Assembly (NCBI GenBank): GCA_030692905.1
Contig: JAUYBT010000159.1
Coordinates: 1-30,022 of the forward strand
DNA length: 30,022 bases
DNA from: Bacteroidales bacterium
Lineage (GTDB): Bacteria > Bacteroidota > Bacteroidia > Bacteroidales > VadinHA17
Direction of reading: 5' to 3'
In this document: positions 16,733 to 24,522 of the stretch, in pieces
How the letters are laid out: each line of letters starts with the position of its first letter
Numbering within the stretch: position 1 is the stretch's first letter
Program-made: the position numbers and the translations under genes
The notes under the pieces: generated by a model
Database searches by the model: none
Told to the model about the DNA's origin: nothing
What the model saw: only the letters and a program-made list of their open reading frames with translations

Positions 16733-17506
16733 CTATTGCTTCAGATCATCAGGAAGGAACTGAAAGAAAGTATCTCCCCGAAGGCCAAGACGTAGTGACT
16801 CGAGGGAAATAATCTCATTTGGTGCTATATTGCCAAGGTTCACATTTGCACCAAAGTGCTTAATGAACCATGCTTGTTGTGATTTCAACGGAGCCTCCCA
16901 TATGACATTTTCCAGTTTGATTTGTTCGGCTATTGCACTGATTATCTTATTGTTTATTGAGCCATCCTCATTATAGATCCCGGTGGTACCTGACTCTCGT
17001 GCTTCTGCAATTACCTTAACCGATCCTGCATTAAGTTCTGCTTTCATCATTGCAACCCATTCATCGGGAGAAAAAACAACATCCTTTTTCTTGGATCCGA
17101 CTTCAGAAATGACCGTTCCCCTTTCAGACAGCCTGCTAATATACTCAAGTTTCTTTTTATGCTCAATGTCGAAAGATCCATCTGAAACCTCAACAAGGTC
17201 GATTTCGTGTTTATCAATAAATTCAATATACTCCCTGAACATATTTCTTACAATAAATGCTTCAAAGAGGGTTCCACCAAAGTATGGAATTGCACCTGAT
17301 TTTTTATAGATAGCTATTTTCTTTTCAAATCCGGGAGTTATCAGGGATGTACCAAAACCAAGTTTTACAAAATCGGTATACTCGCTTCCGACCGACATAA
17401 AGTCTTCAGCTTCCCTTATGCTGAGGCCTTTGTCCATCACCATAGTGATCCCTGAATTCCGGGGCTTAGCAGGCCTTTCGGGCATGAATGGAAGTACCTT
17501 TTTCAT
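16733..17506 (-). CDS. Phosphosulfolactate synthase-like protein (ComA family)
   Basis: A 257-residue TIM-barrel protein of the ComA family. Archetypal ComA adds sulphite to phosphoenolpyruvate to give (R)-phosphosulfolactate, the first step of one coenzyme M route, and homologues in Bacillus feed spore sulfolactate. Family signatures are PRNSGITMVMDKGLS (about 15-29), DFVKLGFGTS (45-54), PYFGGTLFEAF (74-84), EVSDGSFDI (106-114) and VIAEARESGTTGIY, ending in LGLRGDTFF. The organism is not a methanogen and no other com genes are nearby. The product could be sulfolactate or a precursor for envelope sulphonates, but this is inference. Family is sure, substrate less so. Confidence 0.82.
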   Translation of the reverse strand: MKKVLPFMPERPAKPRNSGITMVMDKGLSIREAEDFMSVGSEYTDFVKLGFGTSLITPGFEKKIAIYKKSGAIPYFGGTLFEAFIVRNMFREYIEFIDKHEIDLVEVSDGSFDIEHKKKLEYISRLSERGTVISEVGSKKKDVVFSPDEWVAMMKAELNAGSVKVIAEARESGTTGIYNEDGSINNKIISAIAEQIKLENVIWEAPLKSQQAWFIKHFGANVNLGNIAPNEIISLESLRLGLRGDTFFQFLPDDLKQ

Positions 17507-17531
17507 AATTCGGTTAAATTACAGTAATAGC

Positions 17532-18947
17532 TTATTCATTGAGACTACTTCCCTTAAGAAGCTTTTTAATCTTTCTGGTCAGGAGTTCGGTGGGAAAAAT
17601 ATCTTCAAACTCTTTGAATAGATCCTTGTCCGGATCAACCGCCAGTGACAGATGCCGGAAAGCTTTCTCAGCGTTTCCTGTATGAAGATAAAATGAGGCT
17701 AGAAGGAAATTAATGCCCGGCACATCACCTGTGACTTTATAGGCATGTTCAAGGTATGGCAGCGCTTTCATCACAAGATCATCTTTAATGATGATTTTTC
17801 CCAGATCGGCCCATACTTCGTCAAAATAAGCATCAAGCTTAAGTGCCTCCCGGAAACATCTCATAGCGGCTTTTTTCTCCCCCTTGTTATAGTGTGCTTT
17901 ACCCAGCAGGTACCAGATTTCAGGATTCTCATCGTCGAGCCGGACAGCTTTTCTGAAAAAGATGAGGCTGTCATCCGTATTTCCGGTATTAAGTGCTATT
18001 ATACCCAGACCGAACCAGGGATCAGCAAAATCAGGAGCCAGCTCGATAGCTTCCTGATAATATTTTCTGGCCATAGTTATTTCGCTTATCTTTTCATAAC
18101 ATTCTGCAAGATAAGTCATTGCCTCGAAATTATCTGGTTCATTTTCGAGGTATTCGTGATAAACGGGGATAGCGTCAGCATACTTTTCAAGATTGCTTAG
18201 GATATTCCCTTTATTGAAAAGTGCAAATGTATTCTGAGAGTTAATAGCCAGAGCATAATCATATGCTTCCATTGCTTTCTCGTACAATTCAAGCTTATTA
18301 TAAATTATACCCAGGTTATACCAGGCGCTATCGGAAAATGGTTCCTCCTCGAGATATTTCAGATAATATTTAATACTGTTTTCAAAATCCTCAATCTTTT
18401 CATATCCATAAGCAAGATCGTAAAGGTGAGCTTTGAATTCCGGTTCCATATCTACAAGCTTTACCAGGTAAGGAATCATGTGTTCATAATAATTAAGGTT
18501 CTGCAAAACAGAAGTTATTGCAAAAAGGATGTTTTCAATATCTTCAGAATCGAGTGTCAGGGAATAATCGAACATTTTTTTTGCTCCCTGAATGTCACCA
18601 AGCATGCCTAATGCTGTTCCTTTGGCTATATATAACTCATGATTTCCGGGCTCAATGCTTTCCAGTTTTTTAAGTATCCTGAGAGCTTCAACAGCACGTC
18701 CCTTATCGAGCAGAACCCTGGCTTTTCTTAACTGGATAGATACTGAATTAGGATGTTGTTTAGTAGCCAATGTTGCGGCTTCAAAAGCTTTTAATGCGTT
18801 ATTGCTCTCAATATAATAATCAATAATTGTCTCAAATTCAATAACATCAAAAAAATAATTTTCATTATTTTTCTTCATCCTCTCAAACTTCTGCACTGCA
18901 TGCTTCACCTCTTCCTCATAGGAAAACCCATACTTATCATCTTCCAT
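17532..18947 (-). CDS. Tetratricopeptide repeat protein
   Basis: A 471-residue protein made almost entirely of TPR units, roughly eleven or more 34-residue helix-turn-helix repeats from about residue 45 to 440. Typical phrases are SAWYNLGIIYNKLELYEKAMEAYDYALAIN, NTFALFNKGNILSNLEKYADAIPVY and PEIWYLLGKAHYNKGEKKAAMRCF. It has no signal peptide or transmembrane helix, so it is probably a cytoplasmic protein-protein scaffold. It is the first gene of the minus-strand unit, 25 bp ahead of the ComA-like gene. The start ATG lies very close to a candidate -7 box, so the mRNA may have almost no leader. Partner and role are unknown. Confidence 0.88.
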   Translation of the reverse strand: MEDDKYGFSYEEEVKHAVQKFERMKKNNENYFFDVIEFETIIDYYIESNNALKAFEAATLATKQHPNSVSIQLRKARVLLDKGRAVEALRILKKLESIEPGNHELYIAKGTALGMLGDIQGAKKMFDYSLTLDSEDIENILFAITSVLQNLNYYEHMIPYLVKLVDMEPEFKAHLYDLAYGYEKIEDFENSIKYYLKYLEEEPFSDSAWYNLGIIYNKLELYEKAMEAYDYALAINSQNTFALFNKGNILSNLEKYADAIPVYHEYLENEPDNFEAMTYLAECYEKISEITMARKYYQEAIELAPDFADPWFGLGIIALNTGNTDDSLIFFRKAVRLDDENPEIWYLLGKAHYNKGEKKAAMRCFREALKLDAYFDEVWADLGKIIIKDDLVMKALPYLEHAYKVTGDVPGINFLLASFYLHTGNAEKAFRHLSLAVDPDKDLFKEFEDIFPTELLTRKIKKLLKGSSLNE

Positions 18948-18953
18948 CGCTCA

Positions 18954-18975
18954 CAAAAATATGTGTACAAAATTA
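18954..18975 (-). promoter_or_regulatory. Candidate promoter boxes for the TPR-comA-aroE unit
   Basis: On the minus strand two sequences fit the TAnnTTTG consensus: TAATTTTG (18975 to 18968) and TATTTTTG (18961 to 18954). The second ends only six bases before the ATG at 18947, so the first is more comfortable for a normal leader. No convincing -33 box was found for either. Confidence 0.4.
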
Positions 18976-19104
18976 ATACTATTTTTTTTATTACCACCAC
19001 GCAACCTCATGAGCTAAATAATCATCTATTATTTGTACAACGGGCTTTTTTATTAAACCATATCATATTTTACCCTAGGATTAATCTAAATTCTACCTTC
19101 GAAG

Positions 19105-19127
19105 AACCGGGCGACCACCCGGTTTTT
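19105..19127 (+). terminator. Orphan hairpin with T-run in a divergent intergenic region
   Basis: AACCGGG (19105-19111) pairs perfectly with CCCGGTT (19118-19124) around a six-base loop, and a T-run (19123-19127) follows on the plus strand. It looks like an intrinsic terminator, yet no plus-strand gene precedes it; the upstream gene is divergent. It may end a short unannotated transcript. The rest of the 230-bp gap (18948-19177) holds promoter boxes for both flanking genes and nothing else I can support. Confidence 0.55.
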
Positions 19128-19140
19128 CATTTTATATCAA

Positions 19141-19148
19141 TATATTTG
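19141..19148 (+). promoter_or_regulatory. Candidate -7 box for the PD40 lipoprotein gene
   Basis: TATATTTG matches TAnnTTTG and is followed by GC, as in strong Bacteroidetes promoters. It predicts a leader of about 25 nt before the ATG at 19178 and lies downstream of the orphan terminator. A matching -33 box is not clear. Confidence 0.5.
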
Positions 19149-19177
19149 CGGAGATACATTCCTTAAAATTCACATAT

Positions 19178-20188
19178 ATGGAAAAATCATTTTACAGTAA
19201 CTATATAGTATTGATTTTTAGCATATTATCAATTTCAGTTTTTCTTATAGGTTGCACACCAATTGAGAATCCTATAAAATTTCCTCAGGGTACTTTCCCC
19301 GACTCGGTTATAAACATGGCAGATATTAATTCTGAATATGATGACTATAATATGGCATTACCCACGTTATACGGCTATTCGCCTATAATATTTTCAAGTA
19401 ACAGGAGAAGTTCCGGCGGTCAATTTGACCTTGAGCAGGCGAGTATTTCTTTTATATTTGATCAAACGAACGGAAGTTTCAGCCTTGAAGCTGACATGAC
19501 TGATGATGCATTCCTTGACAGACTTATCACTAAGGCAAAGACCCCGGGAAATGATTTCGGACCATATCGTCTGTACAGTTCGTTAGATGGATTTGAGTAT
19601 TTATTACTTTCTTCGGTAAACGGTGATGGAAACCTGGATTTGTTCTATCTCAAAAACAGGCCGGCATATAACTCTAGTCTTCCTGAAGTTGATGGGCCTT
19701 ATCCAATTAAGCTTTTTAATACAAATTCAGATGATGCATATATCTGTTTTGATTCTGACCTTGATTCCGCGTTTTTTGTAACAAACAAGGATGGAAATTT
19801 TGACATTTTTCTGCAAAAGAGGCCTGCAGAAAAAGATATAGCATCTTGGTTTAATCTTAATTATGCAATCTCAACCAAGGTAGATATTGTAAATAGTTCC
19901 AGTGAAGATAAATGCCCTATGGTCTTCAAAAAGATTATGGTTTTTACTTCCAACAGGCCAGGTGGATTGGGCGGGTATGATCTGTATTACTCGGTTTTCA
20001 AAAATGGGAAATGGAATTCACCAGTCAATCTTGGTCCGGGTATAAATACTTTATCAGATGAATACAGGCCGGTTATCGGGTATCATCCCGACTTTACAAA
20101 CCTTTTTATGATGTTCTCATCAAACAGGCCTGGAGGTAAAGGCGGTTTTGATCTCTATTTCACCGGTGTGGAGTTTCCTGAAAAATAA
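19178..20188 (+). CDS. PD40/TolB-like beta-propeller lipoprotein
   Basis: A 336-residue predicted lipoprotein. The signal peptide (about 1-25) ends in a lipobox with Cys26 (VFLIGC-TPIEN). The body carries PD40/WD40-like repeats: FSSNRRSSGGQFDLE, FVTNKDGNFDIFLQKRP, FTSNRPGGLGGYDLYYSV and FSSNRPGGKGGFDLYFTG, the last two being textbook SNRPGGxGGxDLY units of the kind seen in TolB and in OmpA-linked Bacteroidetes envelope proteins. It is likely anchored in the cell envelope, facing the periplasm or surface, and built for protein-protein or ligand contacts. It lacks an OmpA-like domain. It stands alone with its own promoter and converges with folD. The precise role is unknown. Confidence 0.82.
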   Translation: MEKSFYSNYIVLIFSILSISVFLIGCTPIENPIKFPQGTFPDSVINMADINSEYDDYNMALPTLYGYSPIIFSSNRRSSGGQFDLEQASISFIFDQTNGSFSLEADMTDDAFLDRLITKAKTPGNDFGPYRLYSSLDGFEYLLLSSVNGDGNLDLFYLKNRPAYNSSLPEVDGPYPIKLFNTNSDDAYICFDSDLDSAFFVTNKDGNFDIFLQKRPAEKDIASWFNLNYAISTKVDIVNSSSEDKCPMVFKKIMVFTSNRPGGLGGYDLYYSVFKNGKWNSPVNLGPGINTLSDEYRPVIGYHPDFTNLFMMFSSNRPGGKGGFDLYFTGVEFPEK

Positions 20189-20211
20189 GACTGGAATACG
20201 GAAAGTAATTT

Positions 20212-21081
20212 TCAATCTTTTTTTGCAGCAATAAGTGTGTTCCGCAGAAGAGATACTCTTGTCATTGGGCCAATTCCTCCGGGGACAGGAGTGATATAAG
20301 AACATTTTGGGGCAACATTTTTAAAATCTACATCACCAACAAGCTTATAACCCGATTTAGTTTCCGGACTTTCAATACGTGTTGTACCGACATCAATAAC
20401 AACTGCTCCCACCTTAACCATTTCTGCAGTAACGAATGCAGGAGAACCGATTGCTGCAATAATTATATCAGCCTGACTAACAATATCCTGAATGTTTTTT
20501 GTACGGCTGTGGACAACGGTAACAGTTGCATCCATTCCTTTCTGTGAAAGAAGAATACTTACAGGTCTGCCAACAATGTTGCTGCGACCAATAACCACAC
20601 AATTCTTTCCGGATGTCTCTATACGGTATCTTTTTATAAGTTCAACTATCCCAAATGGCGTGGCAGGCAGATATCCGGGAAGTCCGATCATCATTTTTCC
20701 AAGATTTACCGGATGAAAACCGTCTGAATCTTTTCGTGGATCAATAGCTTCAATTACTTTGTTCTCGGATATATGACCTGGTAATGGTAACTGTACTATG
20801 AAGCCATCGACATCATTATCATTATTGAGTTCTGCAATTTTGTCAAGAAGAACAGCCTCAGTTACATCATTCCCAAATCTTAGAAGTGTCGATTTGAAGC
20901 CAACTTCCTCACAGTCTTTTACTTTGTTTGCAACGTAAGTTTCGCTGGAACCGTTATTTCCAACCAAAATTGCAGCGAGGTGCGGTATCTTTTTGCCAGC
21001 AATTTTCAGCATCGCAACTTCCGCAGCAATTTCCTGCTTAATTTCAGATGCAACTTTTTTACCGTCAATTATCTTATACAT
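20212..21081 (-). CDS. folD: Bifunctional methylene-THF dehydrogenase / methenyl-THF cyclohydrolase
   Basis: FolD interconverts 5,10-methylene-, methenyl- and 10-formyl-tetrahydrofolate, supplying one-carbon units for purines and formyl-Met. In this 289-residue protein the catalytic Tyr49 and Lys53 are in SSETYVANKVKDCEEVGF, Asp120 in DPRKDSDGFHP, the Rossmann motif GRSNIVGRPV is at 165-174, and the C-terminal PVPGGIGPMTR is at about 265-275. The gene starts eight bases after ffh, so the two share a transcript. Confidence 0.96.
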   Translation of the reverse strand: MYKIIDGKKVASEIKQEIAAEVAMLKIAGKKIPHLAAILVGNNGSSETYVANKVKDCEEVGFKSTLLRFGNDVTEAVLLDKIAELNNDNDVDGFIVQLPLPGHISENKVIEAIDPRKDSDGFHPVNLGKMMIGLPGYLPATPFGIVELIKRYRIETSGKNCVVIGRSNIVGRPVSILLSQKGMDATVTVVHSRTKNIQDIVSQADIIIAAIGSPAFVTAEMVKVGAVVIDVGTTRIESPETKSGYKLVGDVDFKNVAPKCSYITPVPGGIGPMTRVSLLRNTLIAAKKD

Positions 21082-21089
21082 CTTACAGA

Positions 21090-22409
21090 TTATTTTTTCC
21101 CCATCAGCCTGGCGGCGTTACCACTTTTAGTCATCATTTTCATCATCCGTCTTGTCTCATCGAACTGTTTCAGAAGTTTATTCACTTCCTGCACACTTGT
21201 TCCGCTTCCCATGGCGATTCTTTTACGTCTGCTTCCGTTGAGAACGACCGGATTAATTCTCTCTTCAGGAGTCATGCTTTTTATAATAGCTTCAATCCCT
21301 TTGAATGCGTTATCATCAATATCCAGATCCTTTACAGCTTTTCCAACACCGGGTATCATCGTCATAAGATCTTTTACATTACCCATTTTCTTTATCTGCT
21401 GGATCTGGGTAATAAAATCATTGAAATCGAACTGGTCTTTTGCAATTCTCTTATGAAGTTTCCTGGCTTCTTCGGCATCAAACTGTTCCTGTGCTTTTTC
21501 AACAAGAGACACAATATCGCCCATCCCCAGGATTCTGTCTGCCATTCTACCCGGATAGAAGATATCGATCGCATCCATTTTCTCACCGGAACTTACAAAC
21601 TTTATAGGTTTGTTAACAACCGATTTAATCGAAAGGGCTGCTCCTCCCCTGGTATCACCATCGAGTTTTGTTAATACAACTCCATCAAAATCAAGCCTTT
21701 CATTGAATTCCCTGGCAGTATTAACTGCATCCTGACCAGTCATGGAATCAACTACGAATAGTATTTCATGTGGGCTTACCGCATCCTTAACAGATGATAT
21801 CTCCTTCATCATTTCTTCATCAATTGCCAGCCGCCCGGCGGTATCGATAATTACCAGATCGTGACCTTTCTTTTTTGCCTCTTTAACAGCATTACGGGCA
21901 ATAACGACCGGGTTCATATTTCCATCTTCGGTATAAACCGGCACTTCAACCTGGGTACCAATTATCTTTAACTGTTCAATAGCAGCAGGTCTGTAAACGT
22001 CACAGGCAACAAGCAAAGGGTTTTTTCCCCTTTTACTCTTAACCCATTTCGCAAGTTTTCCGCTGAAGGTTGTTTTTCCTGAACCCTGAAGACCGGCGAT
22101 CAATATTATCGATGGATTGATCTTAATATTGATATCGGTCTTATCTCCACCCATCAGTTCAACCAGTTCATCATGAACGATCTTAACCATCATTTGCGAT
22201 GGGTTAACTGACTTAATAACCTCCTGCCCTAAAGCTTTCTGCTTAATAGTGTCGGTAAATTGTTTGGCAATTTTAAAGTTGACGTCAGCATCGAGCAATG
22301 CTCTGCGAACCTCCTTAAGTGTTTCAGCAATGTTTATTTCAGATATCCTGCCCTGTCCTTTAAGAAGTTTAAAGGATTTCTCCAGCCGTTCACTTAAATT
22401 TTCAAACAT
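21090..22409 (-). CDS. ffh: Signal recognition particle protein Ffh
   Basis: A 439-residue SRP GTPase that binds 4.5S RNA and signal peptides and directs nascent membrane proteins to FtsY. The N domain (about 1-85) is followed by the G domain with GLQGSGKT (106-113), DVYRPAA (137-143), DTAGR (189-193) and TKLDGDTRGG (247-256). The C-terminal M domain has RRKRIAMGSGTSVQEVNKLL and a methionine-rich ending (RRMMKMMTKSG). All motifs look functional. The 4.5S RNA gene is not in the window. The gene heads the ffh-folD pair and is separated from argS by an inverted-repeat element. Confidence 0.97.
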   Translation of the reverse strand: MFENLSERLEKSFKLLKGQGRISEINIAETLKEVRRALLDADVNFKIAKQFTDTIKQKALGQEVIKSVNPSQMMVKIVHDELVELMGGDKTDINIKINPSIILIAGLQGSGKTTFSGKLAKWVKSKRGKNPLLVACDVYRPAAIEQLKIIGTQVEVPVYTEDGNMNPVVIARNAVKEAKKKGHDLVIIDTAGRLAIDEEMMKEISSVKDAVSPHEILFVVDSMTGQDAVNTAREFNERLDFDGVVLTKLDGDTRGGAALSIKSVVNKPIKFVSSGEKMDAIDIFYPGRMADRILGMGDIVSLVEKAQEQFDAEEARKLHKRIAKDQFDFNDFITQIQQIKKMGNVKDLMTMIPGVGKAVKDLDIDDNAFKGIEAIIKSMTPEERINPVVLNGSRRKRIAMGSGTSVQEVNKLLKQFDETRRMMKMMTKSGNAARLMGKK

Positions 22410-22429
22410 AAATTTATCGGATAAGTGTT

Positions 22430-22552
22430 TTGTAACTAATTAGTCCGAAGTCGGAAGGCGGAAGGCGGAAGACTCCCATACATCTACTTCTGACTTCTGA
22501 CTCCTGACTTCTGTCTTGTGACTATAATACATTTGCCATTAATTAGTTACAA
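22430..22552. repeat. Inverted-repeat intergenic element (MITE- or REP-like)
   Basis: Perfect 13-bp inverted ends, TTGTAACTAATTA (22430-22442) and TAATTAGTTACAA (22540-22552), enclose about 97 bp. The interior has tandem purine-rich units (GAAGTCGGAAGGCGGAAG, left half) and pyrimidine-rich units (CTTCTGACTTCTGACTCC, right half) that are roughly complementary, so the whole can fold as one long stem. No reading frame is evident. It lies between argS and ffh, both on the minus strand. Confidence 0.6.
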
Positions 22553-22568
22553 TATTATGAATAATTCC

Positions 22569-24356
22569 TCACATTCTTTCCGGCATTTCAATGCCTAAAA
22601 GCCACATACCGGTAAAAATAACTTCACTTGTGAGCCTTGACAGAACCAGCCTGAAATTTCTTAAAGCTGCATCGTCCTCTCCAAGAATCGAATAATCGTG
22701 ATAGAACTGGTTATATTCCCTGGAAAGTTCATAGCAATAATTTGCAATAATGGCAGGGCTGTATCCTGTTGCTGCTGATGAAACAGTTTCAGAAAACTTC
22801 CGCAACAGTTTAATAAGTTCGATTCCCTTGATACCAATTTTTGCTTCAGACAATGTACCTTGTTCAGCATGAATCCCCATTTGTTCTGCCTTCCTGAACA
22901 CTGATTTTATTCTTGCATATGTATATTGAATAAATGGTCCGGTATTACCATTGAAATCTATTGATTCAACAGGGTTAAATGTCATATTTTTTCGTGGATC
23001 TACTTTAAGAATATAATACTTAAGAGCACCGAGGCCAATTTTACGGAATATATCTTCCTTTTCTTCTTCAGAAAAATCAGACAATTTGCCCAGTTCCAAT
23101 GATACTTCCATAGCAGTTTCCTGCATCTCTTTCATAAGGTCATCAGCATCCACTATTGTTCCTTCGCGCGATTTCATTCTGCCTTCCGGAAGCTCCACCA
23201 TACCGTATGAAAAATGGATCAGTCCATCAGCCCATTTATATCCCATTCTCTTAAGAAGAGCTTTAAGTACCTGAAAATGATAATTCTGTTCATTTCCAAC
23301 GACATAAATATTCTTATCGAATTTATATTCATTGAACCTGTTTACCGCTGTTCCAATATCCTGAGTCATATAAACTGCTGTACCATCAGAACGAAGAAGA
23401 AGCTTTTGATCCAATCCATCCTGTGAGAGATCAGCCCAGATTGAACCGTCGTCGTTTCTGTAAAGAATGTTTTCTTTCAGGGCAGAAAGGACTATTTCTT
23501 TGCCAATTTTGTAAGTATCTGATTCATAGTAGATTTTATCAAAATCCACGCCTAATTTTTTATAAGTCTCGTCAAAACCGGCATAAACCCATGAGTTCAT
23601 CATTTTCCAGAAATCAAAAATTTCATTATCACCCGCTTCCCACTTCAGAAGCATTTCTCTTGTTTCTCTCATGAGAGGTGCAGAGTTTTTTGCCTCTGTC
23701 TCATCGATGCCTTCGATCATAAGTTTCTCAATCTGAATCCTATACTCCTTCTCAAACAAAACATAGTATTTCCCTACCAGATGATCTCCTTTCATCCCGG
23801 ATGACTGAGGGGTCTCTCCATTTCCAAATTTCTGCCAGGCAAGCATCGACTTGCAGATGTGGATACCACGATCATTTACAATATTTGTTTTCACAACTTT
23901 GTGTCCACAGGCAGATAATATCCGGTAAAGCGAATAACCGAGAAGGTTGTTCCTGATATGACCGAGATGCAGCGGTTTATTTGTATTAGGAGAAGAGTAT
24001 TCAACAAGGATTGTTTCAGGGTTCGAAACCTGACAATTCTCCAGATGACTTTTTTCAAATGCCATCTTTTCGAAATACTCCACCCACCATGTATCAGAAA
24101 TTTCGAGGTTAAGGAATCCTTTTATTACATTAAAACCAGAAATTGCAGGGAATTTATCAACAAGATAATTTCCAATGGTTTCGCCGGTATTTTCGGGGGT
24201 GTTTTTCGAGAAACGCAGAAGTGGGAAAACAACCAGGGTGAAGTCCCCTTTGAAATCTTTTCTAGTTTCCTGTATCTGGATCAGGTCATCTGTAACCTCA
24301 CTATTGTAAAGAATTTTAACAGCTTCTTTTATCTTACCTTTAAGAACAATCTCCAT
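22569..24356 (-). CDS. argS: Arginine--tRNA ligase
   Basis: A 595-residue class I aminoacyl-tRNA synthetase that charges tRNA-Arg. Visible parts are the N-terminal additional domain (KDFKGDFTLVVFPLLRFSKN), the HIGH-type motif in PNTNKPLHLGHIRNN (about 123-137), the KMSKS-like loop in PEGRMKSREGT, and the C-terminal anticodon-binding domain ending in MWLLGIEMPERM. The last phrase is typical for ArgS. I chose the ATG at 24356 (MEIVLKGKIKEA). An in-frame ATG at 24392 would add 12 residues, but a -7 promoter box lies inside that extension, so the shorter form is more likely. Confidence 0.96.
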   Translation of the reverse strand: MEIVLKGKIKEAVKILYNSEVTDDLIQIQETRKDFKGDFTLVVFPLLRFSKNTPENTGETIGNYLVDKFPAISGFNVIKGFLNLEISDTWWVEYFEKMAFEKSHLENCQVSNPETILVEYSSPNTNKPLHLGHIRNNLLGYSLYRILSACGHKVVKTNIVNDRGIHICKSMLAWQKFGNGETPQSSGMKGDHLVGKYYVLFEKEYRIQIEKLMIEGIDETEAKNSAPLMRETREMLLKWEAGDNEIFDFWKMMNSWVYAGFDETYKKLGVDFDKIYYESDTYKIGKEIVLSALKENILYRNDDGSIWADLSQDGLDQKLLLRSDGTAVYMTQDIGTAVNRFNEYKFDKNIYVVGNEQNYHFQVLKALLKRMGYKWADGLIHFSYGMVELPEGRMKSREGTIVDADDLMKEMQETAMEVSLELGKLSDFSEEEKEDIFRKIGLGALKYYILKVDPRKNMTFNPVESIDFNGNTGPFIQYTYARIKSVFRKAEQMGIHAEQGTLSEAKIGIKGIELIKLLRKFSETVSSAATGYSPAIIANYCYELSREYNQFYHDYSILGEDDAALRNFRLVLSRLTSEVIFTGMWLLGIEMPERM

Positions 24357-24380
24357 TTTTTTGTAACAAATTTCAGCCTG

Positions 24381-24412
24381 CAAAGATAACATTTAAAAAT
24401 ATTGATATACAA
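24381..24412 (-). promoter_or_regulatory. Promoter of argS
   Basis: On the minus strand, TATCTTTG (24388 to 24381, followed by C) matches the Bacteroidetes -7 box. TTG (24412 to 24410) lies 21 bp upstream as a -33 box. The implied transcript starts about 20 nt before the ATG at 24356 and excludes the longer start at 24392. Confidence 0.65.
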
Positions 24413-24460
24413 TAAAACATGATCAAAAAGAGAGATAAGACTTATCTGAAAAATTCTGAT

Positions 24461-24495
24461 AGTTATGCCAACAGACCGAATTTTTTGGCATAACT
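24461..24495. promoter_or_regulatory. Perfect 11-bp inverted repeat before the MEMO-AMMECR1 gene
   Basis: AGTTATGCCAA (24461-24471) and TTGGCATAACT (24485-24495) are exact inverted copies separated by 13 bases. It lies 27 bp before the ATG at 24523, and the related GTTATGCGAAC spans that start codon. No T-run follows, so it is not a normal terminator. It could be an operator or a leader hairpin controlling the three-gene unit. Confidence 0.45.
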
Positions 24496-24522
24496 TTAAT
24501 TCGCCAATTTATTGTTACGGTT

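Noticed and set aside
18900..19166. An 88-codon plus-strand open frame across the start of the TPR gene and the divergent gap
   Set aside because: It overlaps the TPR gene antisense, has no domain-like pattern, and covers the promoter boxes of that gene. Its low-complexity hydrophobic and His/Phe-rich translation looks like non-coding AT-rich DNA.
22443..22540. A CRISPR-like array in the argS-ffh gap
   Set aside because: The tandem units are short, adjacent and degenerate, with no spacers of even length and no cas genes nearby.
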